Source: Cryptomeria japonica (Eukaryota > Streptophyta > Pinopsida > Cupressales > Cupressaceae). Taken from it: 64,000 bases of DNA. The translations under genes and the position numbers were made by a program. The stretch spans positions 479,616,657-479,680,656 of the forward strand of contig NC_081412.1 in the NCBI RefSeq assembly GCF_030272615.1. Direction: 5' to 3'. Shown here in pieces: positions 34,150 to 45,212 of this stretch (within the stretch, counting starts at the first letter, position 1; each line of letters starts with the position of its first letter). Below the pieces are notes generated by a model that was not told the DNA's origin, ran no database searches, and worked only from the letters and a program-made list of their open reading frames with translations.

Positions 34150-36047
34150 ATGGTACAAAACTGATACAAAGGGAGCCCTCTAAGGCTATGATGAACTCCC
34201 TCCCTCAGAACCGCCTGGCCTCGACAAAGTCTGAGCCCTAGAAGGACCCACCCCAGGATCATCTCTCATGTCCCCATTATCTAGTGGTGGTGGAGGACCC
34301 ATCCCCACCGCTAGACACATGTCTCGTGTCTCTCCCTCTAGTGGTCGTTGTAGTCTGCGACGGTCTCTGGAAGCTCCTAGCTCGCTACTCTAGTGGCACG
34401 ACTCCATAGTATAGGTCTCTCCAGTAGCCTATCTCCTCCCTGGCTTGCAGAACATAAGCATAACCAACTCTTGTGTCCTCTGTCACCTACCTCCCTGCCC
34501 TCAATGTTGTCTCAACCTCTATATAATGTTGGATAGCCTGATCCCTCTCCCGCTCAGTGTTCCTCAGCTATCTCTTGAGTATATCCCTCTCCTACTCAAG
34601 ATCCTGGATCTCATCTGCCTGTCCTTGACAGATCTCCCTCAACTCCAATAGCTCATCCTCCTCCTCTCCCCCCTGTACTTGTGGTTGCCTCCGTCCCTGT
34701 TCTCGTCCCTGTCCCTATCCTTGTACTTGTCTGGGACCCTGTGCTACTGACACCTGTAAAGGCAATCCACCTCTGCCTCTCACCACCCGAGCCTATCTCT
34801 CCTCTCCACCCTCTCTCCATGGAGCCACTCTCCTCTCCCCTATCACACCCCACCTCCTTCATTGACCTCTACCCCCACCATCTCCATCATCATCCTCATC
34901 CCCCCCACCATCTCCATCTGACAGCTCACCTGGATCTGATAGTCGAGGAAATGGATGCTTAGCCCAATATGCAGTATACTTTGCATCCAACCCTGCATCC
35001 TCTATCTCTGGCCACATATCCCAAGGCAAGGGAATCATCTCTACCAGCTACATCACTACCTGATCATATGATAACAAAGGCCCGAAGTGTGCCTGATCTC
35101 TCACTGTCTGAGCATACATCCTGAAACCCGTGGCATCTGCTGAATCCTGCTGAACTGCCTACCAAGCGTGTCAACCAACTGCCTCTCCAGTACATAGGGC
35201 ATCCGCCCAATCAGATACTTGCTCCTTAAGGTGTATGGCAGCTCCACTGCATCATCCTCCCACTCCTTGCACTCTCAGTATGGTCTCCATACCACAATTC
35301 AATCTCATCAATGGCCCTGCGCCAGTGCTCTAGTCTCCTGATCCGCGGCTGCGAGGTAATCATGTCATATAAGTGAACAAAACTACACCCATGGCCCTTG
35401 CCTCTAAAATGAATCAGTCAGGTAATGGGTAGATGCTCATAAACCCATACCTGCAATAATGTCACTTCGGAGCCCAATCCTACGGATCCATGATATACAA
35501 ACTAATGAAGCTCATAGTACAAATGTGCCAGCACACACAGTCCCCACGCATATCTGGTATGTTGTGTCACCAGTGTCTCCAATGTGCTCCCCCAGCCCAC
35601 AACCAACCCTCATGGTGCCCTATCCGGACACAGGAACCCACTGATCACTCCTGCCAGTATTGTTGGTAGTGCCAATCCAGTCTGTGTCATGGTATCCCAA
35701 GCCATGTGTCCAACCCTCATCTCTAGTCCTAGATTCTGAAACACTCATCTCAATGCATTCCTGTCTCTATCTCAATCGTAAGGAACTAACTCCCCATCGA
35801 TCGATATCCTCATAATCCTGTATACATCCTGTAAGGTGACTGTCATCTCACCCATCGGCAAATGGAAACTACAAGTCTCTGAGTGCCATCTCTCAGCAAG
35901 TGCAGTCAACAATCCCATGTTCACCCGAAACTCAGGCACATACAAAATATGTCGTAGGCCCATAGCCTGAACCACTACTCTCTCCTCAACTGTCAGCTCT
36001 CCTCGCAAACTCTGAGTTGATGGGAATCTCTCCCATGACTCCATCAT
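34150..36047 (-). pseudogene. Plant mobile domain (PMD) protein, antisense cargo of the middle element, broken
   Basis: The frame opens at 36047 (MMESWERFPSTQSLRG) and contains ERWHSETCSFHLPMGEMTV then LQDVYRIMRISIDGE, the hallmark start of the PMD (PF10536, also called aminotransferase-like mobile domain). After a TGA at 35772 the same frame continues recognisably to about 35240: RYAWGLCVLAHLYYEL, GSVGLGSEVTLLQVWVYEHLP, then EIELWYGDH. It is interrupted by about five stops, mostly TGA, consistent with CGA decay. A Gly/Thr/Ser-rich tail (34653-34862) may be the C-terminus. PMD proteins such as MAIN and MAIL1 act in nuclear silencing, and PMD genes are known to travel with transposons. Confidence 0.75.
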
Positions 36048-36089
36048 AGGTAGACACTCCTCCAGTCAAGCAAATCAATCATGTCAGTC

Positions 36090-36400
36090 ATAGTGGCATT
36101 CCCTGTTCATCACAAAATGTTTCTTTTTATCCTAGTGCTTATATTTATCATATGGCACTCTATCCTAGTGATACTCACTGTTCATCACAAAGTTTTGTTA
36201 TTTATCCTAGTGGTACTCTCTATTCATCACAAAGTACTACGTGTTTTTGCACTCCCTGTTCATCACAAAGTGCTGCTCATATTTGCACTCTCTATTCATC
36301 ACAAAGTGCTGCTCATATTAGTACTCCTTGTTCATCACAAAGTACTATGTCTCGGTGCTCATTGTGTCATCATAAAGTGCCTTGATCTATTCTATCCTAG
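36090..36400. repeat. Degenerate tandem repeat upstream of the PMD pseudogene
   Basis: About seven units of roughly 35-50 bp are built on TTCATCACAAAGT followed by a variable TCCTAGTG/CTGCTCATA/ACT(C/A)T segment. It abuts the 5' end of the antisense PMD frame, so it could be its former promoter region; this is inference. Confidence 0.75.
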
Positions 36401-37206
36401 GGCCTCTGCTTGAGTGTATCCTCTTGAGTAGTTTCCTAATTGGCAACGTATGTTCTATCACAAAATTGTCGATCCTAGCCCTATCTATTATCCTAATCTT
36501 CCCTAGAGGACCTGCTTGAGTGTATCCTCTCAGCAACTTATCCAATCAACAACGTATGTTCATCATAGAACTACCAATTTGACCTAGAAGACACAAACGT
36601 GCCTTCATGACATAAACCTGCTTACATATTGCATAAACACACCTAGCTAACCCAGACATGCCTGGCACTAGCACAAACGTGCCTCGACATTTTTTGATCC
36701 TGCTTGACATATCCTACAATGCATTTATTGCACTACCTAGCATGCATTTATGACAACATTTATTGCAACAAAGTAAAAGGAGGTTTTGTGGTACTCACCG
36801 ACTCTCCTGCATCTGCTAGCCTCTGAAATCGGTGAACGCGATCGAATCTATGCATCAATGCCATCACTGCTGACTGTTGTTGCTCTATTCTCTCTCTGCA
36901 CTCTATTCTCTTGGAGGTGTGGATGAAAATGAGGATGTTTTCCCCTTGTGGTCTATCTTATAGACTACTCTAGCCCTAGCCCTAGCCCTAGCCCTCGTTT
37001 CTCGTGTCAGTCTTCATTATCTCGTGACTCTGTCACTTTATCTAGTCAGTCCATTCTAGCCTTTATTTCTTATCGAGAGATTGTTTGCGATCTTTTCAGA
37101 CATTTTCATCCAATCTCTCGAGGGGGCATATCATTCCCATCTTGGGGCAACTTTGTATCAGTTCATATTATCTTCTTTGAAACAACGTGACAAGCTGCAT
37201 TGTCTC
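36401..37206. other. Region between repeat array and 3' LTR of middle element
   Basis: C/T-rich, with no gene. Contains a doubled TTGAGTGTATCCTCT segment (36411 and 36510) and a short (TAGCCC)n run at about 36970-36995. Confidence 0.5.
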
Positions 37207-37220
37207 AAAGAGGGGCAAAA

Positions 37221-37981
37221 TGTAGACACCTAAAATTGTCCAATCTAATTAAATAAATATTTTATTTATTTAATTATTTTAGCCCAATTCTTCTATTAAT
37301 TAAATAAATCCTTATTTATTTAATTAATTCATTTATCCTCTTCTAGCCTTATTTCTCATTTAAACAAACACCATTATTTATTTAAATTATCCTTTTCTTA
37401 AATTAAATAAATATCTTATTTATTTAATTGATCCCACTTCTTCTATTAATTAAATAAATCTTTATTTATTTAATTAATTCATTAGCCTTTTCCACCCATG
37501 ATACATGTCATTCATCTCTTAATTCATACACTACCTACCCTCTAATCATAGCCGACCATTTATCTTTTACACCTCTCAATCTTATCCTTCCATTTTCATA
37601 TAGTGTCTTCTATATAAGGAGATGCTTCCTTCATTATCAATCCCTTGGACATATACATTCTAATCAAGCACTTGACTACGCTTTCAAACTTTCATATGCA
37701 ATCCTACTTGCAACCACATTTCCGTTCTTTGTTGAGCTCTTATGCACACATAAAATCTGAGAGCAAATCTATCAAGCCAGATCAATGGAGCTAGGAAGAA
37801 TGGAGATTCAAACCCTATTGGACATGTGATGGTATAATATTTGTGATTTCATTTGATTTGCATAGTCTTAGGTAATCTTCATATGTTATGGTGGATCTTT
37901 GTTGTTGTTAGGCTAGGGTTTTGTGGTTGAATTCATTTAGTCTCTCAATATTATTGTTGTTATCCATTTTCACCGTATACA
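37221..37981 (+). repeat. 3' LTR of middle element
   Basis: Partner of 17455-18247. It lacks a segment of about 30 bp present near 17770 in the 5' LTR. TATA at 37611-37617. It ends GTATACA just before the CCATG TSD copy. Confidence 0.9.
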
Positions 37982-37986
37982 CCATG

Positions 37987-39475
37987 CATCAACACTGACA
38001 TCAACATGATGCCATGATGACATCAACAGTATAGATGGCTTGCATGCCCCATGTGACCCTCTTTGTACCCTAAAAGAGGGTTTTTTTTTTCTTTTGGCCA
38101 TAACTTGGGCAGAGGATATCGTTTTTTGGCAAACGAGACATCTTCGGAAAGATGGTTTTGTCTACTTTCCAAATATGTAGGTTTCATCAAATGTTTTCTC
38201 TGCTGGTGCATTCTACAAGCATTTGAAGTCAGAGGTGTTGTTTTTCAGTCTCGATCTCATAACTTTTCACCAGTTTCTCCGTTTTTTCGCGATTCTAGCA
38301 GCGTTGGGACAATGTTTCAGAGCTCTTCATAGTCATCCATGCACTTTTTCCAGATTTTACTCTACATACATTTTATTCAGTTTTTTGTGTTTTCACACTC
38401 TGGTGAATTACTTGGACATATGAGCTCGTGGAAACTTCTCATTTGCGTGGGATGACTGGGTTTGGTTGTTCTTCATGTATTTCTAGTCTTGTGTCTTTTT
38501 TTGACATTCTGAGCTTTCATTGTAAGCACTTATGATTTTGTAATCGCATTGAGATAAAGTGCCTCTGTATTGCACATGTATTATGGGATCTTGCACATCA
38601 ATGTTGTGCCTTATTATACTCGCACTATGATATAAAGTGTCATGGGGGTTTGATTTTTGCCTTCATACCTTTCTCATGTGTGTATCTTGGTTTGCACAAA
38701 CTTTGTATTTGCTTGTACTTTCATGTCTGCATGGTCAGATGTTCTTGGTTCTTCTTCATGCACTACATTATGGCTTTCAAATTTAGTGTACCTGTCATAC
38801 CTCTCCCTTGTCAACATTATGGGGGGGTTTCTATTGTTGGTGCTAATGCTTCCTTGGTTTAGTGTTGGAGTGAGCTATGTATTCAGTATTTATTCCTATG
38901 TACTAGGCAGATGCAGCGACTAGTTACCCATGCATTTTGGGGAGATGAAATACTTACCATATGGACACTCTTTCATTCCTATTTCTAGAGGTGACCTTCC
39001 ATTTTTTTTCTTCATTTGATCAGTTCTTCAGACTATTGGTACTTTTGCCATCTATATCTTCGAGTTCCAGATGTTTTGCCTATGTTTGCCATCTAATTCT
39101 GATTTGAGTAGTGTCATTGAGGGCACTCATGCAGATTCATGTCTTCTTGATCTTGATCATCTTTTGTTTCTTAAGAGGTTCTTTTTTCAACATCATAGCA
39201 GTCATTCTACGACAGTGTTTGCAGCTTCTTCATGCTTCAGTGATTCTTCATGCTCATCTTTTGTTCCTATCTTTTGGAACATTCTTGTTTGGAGGTTTCT
39301 TAGTCATTTACCTCAACTTCCATCTCTTCTTGGAGAGGAGTTTTGTTCCCACAGGGTTTTCTCCTTTTTTCTCCTCTTTACAAAGATTTCATTGATTAGA
39401 CCTTGTTGTCGGGACCCATTTTTGCTTTCTAGCATCTAGTCCTTAGTTTTTTTAGCTTCTCCCTAACTTCATCTT
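37987..39475 (+). other. Right part of copia-type interior, non-coding
   Basis: T-rich sequence with overlapping short frames (such as 38657-38923 and 39071-39439) giving hydrophobic peptides because of the T bias. No pol motif is seen. Confidence 0.6.
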
Positions 39476-39484
39476 AAGGGGGGG

Positions 39485-39850
39485 TGTTAGAGTAAAAGGT
39501 ATTATTATACTTAATTAATTAAATCATATTTATTTATTAATTTAGTCACCTTTTCTCTATTTCACTTAAGATAAATTTAGGAAGCTTTTTATAGGAATTA
39601 TTATTTTAATAATTCCTTTCTTTAATGCATGCATCCCTTAGGGTTGCATTAGGGTTTTTCGATCTCCTTTATTAAGGATTGATCTCATTGTAAAATCCAT
39701 TCCCTTACACATCTAATTATTATTGCATATTTTTGCTCTAGGTTTTCAAAGCAATCTTTGTCTTTTGTGTGACTCTTCCATTGTTGTGACAGGTTATTTG
39801 CATATAGGTGTTTACTGGGTTCTGTGAGGTTGTATTTCACAACTTTAACA
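39485..39850 (+). repeat. 3' LTR of outer copia-type element
   Basis: Partner of 16338-16706. Preceded by AAGGGGGGG and followed by the ATCAA TSD copy at 39851-39855. Confidence 0.88.
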
Positions 39851-40619
39851 ATCAACAGGTTATCCTAATGACTTGAAGCTTAGCTCTTTAATGAGGTAAC
39901 ATCTTGAGGTGATCGAATAGGCCCGAGTGAGTTGGCATTGGATAAATCAAGGTGGAGAGAATCAATCTCGATACCTACATGGGACAAGCCCAAAGCCCTT
40001 AACCGACTGTGCCACCCCTTCAAACAATCTACTTTGACATTCAAATCATAAAGAAGAGAATATGGTAACAAATATTTATTGTTTAGTTAGATTTTAGTCA
40101 AATATATAATTATATATTTTTTCAATAATAAAATTATTAAAGTTTTATATAAAATAGTCAATAAATTTATAAATCTTATATTTTAAAATTTATTGACAGT
40201 ATAATTTTTTCAGGCGTAATGTCAATCCCTACCACTCTAATATGGCTATCTTCTTCTACGTCTTCCTTAGTTGAGGCTTCTTCCGCTCCCCCTCTCCAAC
40301 AACACCCTTGTACTTGTGCAATGGGGTTCCTTTAACTTAAGATGATGGAATTCTATAAGATTCTTATCATCCTTACTCAAACAAGCTTGTTAATCCACTA
40401 AAACTAGGGTTTTTGCATAGGCATCTCTAGCTCCTTGCATCCATAACTCATGACTAGTGGATGGTTGTCAAGAATAATTATAGGAAAAATGTACAAGAAA
40501 AATCCCCCTGTATTATTCCTTGCACTCATCCACCCATATTAAATCCTAGTGCCCTTGCCATGGAGGAGGGAGAGCTTCATGAAAATAAATTTGCTAGTAT
40601 GTCACTTTCATAAATGTTT

Positions 40620-41160
40620 TCAAGTTTGGCAAATTTGAACAAATGGATTTCAAATCATTGGGAACCTTTAGTTTATGGTGAGCTTTATGTTGGCCCTTGC
40701 ACTAAAGGTTTTCTCTATGTCACGTGTTAGCTTCTCGATGACACAACTACAATACCATAGAATGGCCTATGGCGTTGGAATAACTCCTTTTTCCCCTGAA
40801 TAAAGCCATGATATCTAGATTTTAAGCCTTTTACAAATACCTTCTCAACTTTTCCAATCTAGGCACAATTACCAAACTTGCCATTACAATTTTGAGGATC
40901 TTGATGCTTACATGCCAGGGTAACTCTATTGATAAATATATTTTTGGATTGACATTTTCAAAAGATCATTCTATATTTATTTTATGACTCCTTTACATTT
41001 TTGTGGATTATTGAGGAATTGGATCTTACTCATCCCTTTCATGCTAAGGTTAAAATCAAATCTAGCTCCAAGTTTTGGAATTGAATGTTAGATTATGAAG
41101 GAATTGCTTGTGCGTATAGGCATTATTATGCTATAGGGTCCACAAAGCAGAGGAAAGCTC
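40620..41160 (+). pseudogene. DUF4283 / zinc-knuckle-like (LINE ORF1-type) remnant, unit A
   Basis: Read across stops and shifts, the + strand gives NKWISNHWEPLVYGELYVGP, then FPIWAQLPNLPLQF, and further on FHAKVKIKSSSKFWN with LDYEGIACAYRHYYAIG. This resembles the IWVxLxNLPxxFW and zinc-knuckle parts of plant LINE ORF1/DUF4283 proteins. No intact frame exists. Assignment is by pattern only. Confidence 0.5.
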
Positions 41161-42469
41161 AAAATCTTTTTCTCCTCCTTAAAAAATTTCTCTAGTAAAA
41201 AGGAAACAAGCTACTTGGTGGAAAAGGATTAAGCCAAATCATCAACATATTTTTTCTCATACATAAAAGGGTCCTAACTTCATGTTTGATGTGCCAATCA
41301 GGCTTGGTCCAATTGATAAAACCTCTACACTAGCATCAAAAGTGGTGTGTTCTACAAGGCATAGGTCTAAAAAGATAAACAAGGCCTCCAATAGTGTTAA
41401 GCCTACAATAAACTATGAAAAGGTCATTGAGGTCCCTAGTGAAGTCAATGCTACTACTAAATTAAATACTATGGTTTCACGCAACATGAATCCAACTTTG
41501 ATGGAGAATAGCCAACAAACATTGTAAAATAAACTAAGGATAATACAAATGATTGCGTCGCAATAAAATGTGGGGAAAAAGAAAAATCATCAAATGACAC
41601 TTTCCCAATGACTTTAAGCTCCTACGATAAAAATGATTAGAAATGATCTATTACAATTAGAAACTTATTGTCATCACAAGGTTTAGGATCTCTTATGATA
41701 AAATTATGCATCGATGTTTAGCATTTGATGCATTATATGACCCTCCACTTTGAAGTAACTCATTTTTATAAAAAAAACTATCATTATTAATGGGTATGGT
41801 CCCCTTGGCCAAATTTATCAATATATATTTTTTAATATCTTCTCTTTAAATGATAAACAATTCCAACTTAAAATTTTTAATATAAATTTGAAATTTAAAA
41901 TTATATAATTATTACAGTCACAAATTTGTTTTATATAATTTGTCCCTATTAATTATTATTTTTTAAATAAAATTTTACTTCGTATAAGAAGTGGAATGTG
42001 CCAAATGCATTTTCTTAAAATTACAAACTAAAAAGTAGTCATATTCTTATTTTTCAGGAAAAGATTCTAATTGATCATGTAGCATTTTTTTGCCTCATGA
42101 CATTCCCTACTCCATAAAAATAGTTCTCGAAAAAACCCCTCCTGAGGATTGCAACCTTAAAGTACAATTTCATAGAAGGGGACATCCTAAAAAAAATTGG
42201 GGAGTGCTAATGAGATATTTTAGAAGTATTTTAAATATGTGGTCCCATGAATTTTATATGTAAATTCAAAAGTTCAAACTATGGTCTCACAAAACTTAAA
42301 AATTGTAATAATACATTCACCTTATATATATATTTATTTTAGGAAACAAGTATACTATATATCTTATTAGTTGAATTTATATAGTTAAAATCCAATATAT
42401 TTGATAAAGAGTCGTGAATGGAAAAATAATTATGTTCAATATTAGGAAATCCCACATTTAGTTAAAAAA

Positions 42470-43860
42470 CTCAAAATAGCGGATCCTCTCTATCAAATAT
42501 AAACAAAGGCAATTTTCCCTCCAATTCAACTCCATATGATTGACAAGTGGGAGAAAAAAATTCTTAACTAGTGCAGAAATTTATAGCTCCACCCCAAATT
42601 CGACCACTAAAATTCTACAAACTATAAAGTTGGGACTTCTTTTAATTAATCCTATTAGTATTCTTTTGGCACATAAAGTTTGCACTTGAAAGAAACCCTC
42701 CATGGACTACGACCTTAACCACCCACATAGGAGCTCCCAAGTGCATATTCATGCATCTATAGATTGATTCCCAAGACCTGCTCAATGCAAGAAAACATAA
42801 TAAGATTAAGGTTTCATAGGGTGCTTTAAAATCTAAATTAAATTTGTTCCTCAACAATAGCAACCTTAACTTTTTAATTCAAAATTTTTAAGTGGATGCA
42901 AATGGAGTGGAGTAAGAAATTGCTCCACCAACTTTAAGCCTTTTTTTTTCTACCGCTTATTAGTCATATAGAGTTTTTATATTCCCGCCAATTAATTATT
43001 ATTTTTATATATATATTTGGACTACAACCTTAAGCACCCACATAGAAGCTCCCCATGTACATTTGTGCATTTATAGATTGATTCCCAAAGACTTGTTTGA
43101 TACAAGAAAACAAAATAAGAGTAAGGTCCTATAGGGGGCTTTAGGATCTATTTTAAAGAATTAGATGGTCTCATGAAGCAACCCAAAAATGCTAGGGGGT
43201 TAAATTAAATATTTTCCTCAACAATAGCAACCCTTACCTTTTAGTTTGAAAATTTTAAGTGGGTGCAATTGGGGTGGGGCTAGAAATTATCTCACTAACT
43301 TAAGCTTTTTTTCTACCACTTATTAATTATATATAATTTTTATATTCCCACTAATTATTTTTTATAATTTTATATTTATTTATTCTCCTAACTAATATGC
43401 AAAATAATAAAGTTCAGGACCCACAATTTTTATAAATTTAAAAGCTTAAACTCAAAATTATAAGATCACCACTTCAAAATTATTTTAAATTTTGTAGGAA
43501 GCCCCCTCCATAGGACCTTAAGAATTGTGATATGGAGCTCTAGGTCTAATGAAGCCAAAAAAATGTTATAGGATAAGATTTTAGCTGCTACAATTGAGGT
43601 GAGGCTATAACTAACTTAAGCTTTTTTTCTACCACTGGTTAATCATATGAAACTTTTATATTCTCACCAATTAATTTTTATTTTATTTTATATGTATTTG
43701 TTCTGCTGAATTGAATATGCAAACTCAAAACTTTCAACAGACAGGAAACTTCAAAAACTTAAACTTAAAATTGAGAGACCCTAAAAATCTCAACAACATC
43801 CAATAAAATTTTGTAGTTGTAGGAAGCCCCCATTCCATAGGACCTCAAGGGTTATAATTC
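42470..43860. repeat. Diverged tandem modules, about 300-400 bp, unit A
   Basis: Recurring blocks include CTACGACCTTAACCACCCAC (42706; variant 43020), AGGGGGCTTTAGGATC-like (43134), AGCAACCCTTACC-like (42847, 43222) and CTTTTTTTCTACCACTTATT-like (42945, 43310, 43625). They repeat in unit B at 47640-48580. Nothing in them looks coding. Confidence 0.65.
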
Positions 43861-44075
43861 AGAGCTTCAAAATACTCAAGGGTGTTCTGCCATAATAGAA
43901 CAGTCGAACTCTTCCAATACTCCATGATTGACATTAGCGAAGCGATTTCCTTCATTATGCCATCAGAAGGCATGGCCGAAGAAAGAAAATGAAATACAGG
44001 CGATTCAACAGTCAGTTACGCACCAAAATTCAAGGCTAAATACTATAATACATGATTTGAAGGACAGTGAAATCT

Positions 44076-44546
44076 TCAATGCACCATCACAGTCTTGCCA
44101 TTGCTGAAATAGGGTTTGGAATTGGAAGCATATGAGGATGTCATTAGACTGAAATTGGCGGCAAAGCCGTCTGAATCTTTCAATTTATTAATAATCTCCT
44201 CAAATTGTTGTGGATCGCAGGGGATAGTAAGAGGCCCTGTGTCATATTCAAAGCCAAATTCCTCCTCTGCCATGCGCAGAAGATCTTTAAACACAGGCTG
44301 CTTCAGATAATCCACCGGAAAAACAAATCGCCTCCGCCGTAGATCCTCCCTGACGGCATAAACCGCCAGGTGACCTCTCGGGACAAAATTTCCCGACCGA
44401 CGCCTTTCAATCTGGTTCTCCTCTTCCTCCTCCTGGTCGATGGAGCGGCGGAGAAGTTTAAATGAGAGTGTTTTCTTCAGACTTCCAAGCCTCTGCAACT
44501 TCTTTGTTATCTGCTTTATCTTTTCCAGACTTTGGCTTCTCTCCAT
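44076..44546 (-). CDS. SAUR: SAUR-family auxin-responsive protein (single motif copy)
   Basis: Intronless, 156 residues, near the usual SAUR size. N-terminus MERSQSLEKIKQITKKLQRL, then an acidic run (38-47). The SAUR core begins at FVPRGHLAVYAVRED (54-68), then RFVFPVDYLKQPVFKDLL, RMAEEEFGFEY and LTIPCDPQQFEEII. It lacks the two extra VPRGH units of the other two genes. Its place in the tandem duplication next to a three-unit paralogue suggests that it lost them, or that the others gained them earlier. The frame is open upstream to 44774, but the TATA box and conserved promoter block lie in that extension. It should share the family role in auxin-linked growth. Confidence 0.93.
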   Translation of the reverse strand: MERSQSLEKIKQITKKLQRLGSLKKTLSFKLLRRSIDQEEEEENQIERRRSGNFVPRGHLAVYAVREDLRRRRFVFPVDYLKQPVFKDLLRMAEEEFGFEYDTGPLTIPCDPQQFEEIINKLKDSDGFAANFSLMTSSYASNSKPYFSNGKTVMVH

Positions 44547-44636
44547 TACTGATCTACACAGTTCTGTGTAAATATTTTCGCTGCTTCTTAAATTTGAAGA
44601 AGGTGCTTTGTAATGGAGAAGAGTGTAAAGGAGAAG

Positions 44637-44784
44637 TTGATTATATGCATCTGAAAAAGCAGGGGAGGTCCGGCATAAGTGGTGGCGCTGGAAGCGCGCA
44701 ACAGGTTGTGGCATGGCTTGAAAGGCGGGATAAGAACAGAGATTTAGGGTTCCATATCCCCTGCATTGGGCCACCTTTGTCTGC
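44637..44784 (-). promoter_or_regulatory. SAUR promoter, unit A copy
   Basis: On the - strand, GCAGACAAAGGTGGCCC (44768-44784) is 222 bp upstream of the ATG, and GCATATAATC, a TATA box, lies near 44637-44650. Both are shared with the other two SAUR genes. Confidence 0.62.
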
Positions 44785-45073
44785 TATCTTCAACACAATC
44801 AGTGGCCTACTCCAATTCATACAGCTCATGTGCCCCAGAGCTTAAGCTGATGGATTTGGCATCTCATTCATTTAATGTTTTACATAAAATAGTCAATAAA
44901 TTTATAAATCTTATAAATAAGTTTATTATTTAATTAGTTTTGAATTAAATATATAATTTAAAATTTCTCTACAATATTTTTTTTCAGGTGCAATGTCAAT
45001 CTCTACCATTCTACTATCTCTGACTTCTTCTATGTCCTTGGTTGGGACTTCTTCCACTCCCCTTCTTCAACAA

Positions 45074-45212
45074 GGCCAGCCTTAAACCACGCACACTAAG
45101 CAACATATTAAGCTTAGAGAATGTTAGTCAACTCTGAGCGTTTAACGCTTTTAAGCCTAGAAGTCAAAGCTTAGTGTGCATGATTTAAGCTACCCATGAT
45201 TTAAGCTACCCG
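45074..45212. mobile_element. MITE with 9-bp TSD, absent from the paralogous site
   Basis: 139 bp between two copies of CTTCAACAA (45065-45073, 45213-45221). Terminal inverted repeats: the left end reads CCTTAAACCACGCACACTAA and the right end, reversed, reads GCTTAAATCATGCACACTAA, extending to GG(C/G) at the tips. The right end has a doubled 16-17-bp segment (TGATTTAAGCTACCC). The matching place in unit A (around 40294-40302, CTCCAACAA) has one target copy and no insert. TSD length of 8-9 bp fits hAT or Mutator. Confidence 0.78.

Larger units (their letters stand above)
17455..37981 (+). mobile_element. Ty3/gypsy Tat-like LTR retrotransposon, pol-deleted, with antisense PMD cargo
   Basis: Middle element. 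LTRs 17455-18247 (793 bp) and 37221-37981 (761 bp) begin TGTAGACACC and end GTATACA. TSD CCATG (17450-17454, 37982-37986). PBS TGGCACGCCCGATGAGAC at 18251-18268 after a TTT spacer; PPT AAAGAGGGGCAAAA at 37207-37220. Contents in order: a leader with a 108-bp repeat array (split by the inner element), gag, protease-like domain, a low-complexity frame, the integrase C-terminal tail, then 4.8 kb of extra 3' sequence with an antisense PMD pseudogene. RT, RNase H and the integrase core are absent. Gag and protease sequence and the long post-pol region fit the Tat group. The LTRs differ at roughly 30 positions plus one indel of about 30 bp. Confidence 0.88.
16338..39850 (+). mobile_element. Copia-type LTR retrotransposon, non-coding, host of the nested elements
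   Basis: Outermost element of the nest. LTRs of 369 bp (16338-16706) and 366 bp (39485-39850) both begin TGTTAGA and end TTTAACA. The primer-binding site TGGTATCAGAGCT (16707-16719) matches the initiator-Met tRNA 3' end used by most plant copia elements, and a purine tract AAGGGGGGG (39476-39484) precedes the 3' LTR. The TSD is ATCAA (16333-16337, 39851-39855). Without the 20.5-kb insertion it is about 3.0 kb with a 2.25-kb interior and no gag or pol signature, so it is a non-autonomous (LARD/TRIM-like) element. Copia assignment rests on the PBS and LTR form. The LTRs differ at very roughly 8 percent by eye, the most of the three levels. Confidence 0.82.
40143..44865. repeat. Segmental tandem duplication, unit A
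   Basis: Unit A aligns by eye with unit B (44880-50467) in the same order. Matches include the start (ATAAAATAGTCAATAAATTT at 40147 and 44884), TTTGATGTGCCAATCA(G/A)GC at 41285 and 46189, and AGCTTAAGCTGATGGATTT at the end (44841 and 50443). Each unit carries one DUF4283-like remnant and one SAUR gene. The units have diverged substantially, so the duplication is old. Confidence 0.8.

Noticed and set aside
34653-34962. Overlapping Pro- and Gly-rich frames on both strands
   Set aside because: They are low-complexity sequence. The - strand reading fits the tail of the PMD pseudogene, and the + frame (34681-34962) is its shadow.
36968-36996. (TAGCCC)n run resembling a telomeric repeat
   Set aside because: The unit is TAGCCC, not the plant CCCTAAA. 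Only about four copies occur, and they lie inside an LTR element.
38650-39439. Hydrophobic frames in the copia-type interior that look like membrane proteins
   Set aside because: T-rich DNA yields hydrophobic residues by composition. The frames overlap one another and lack any family signature.
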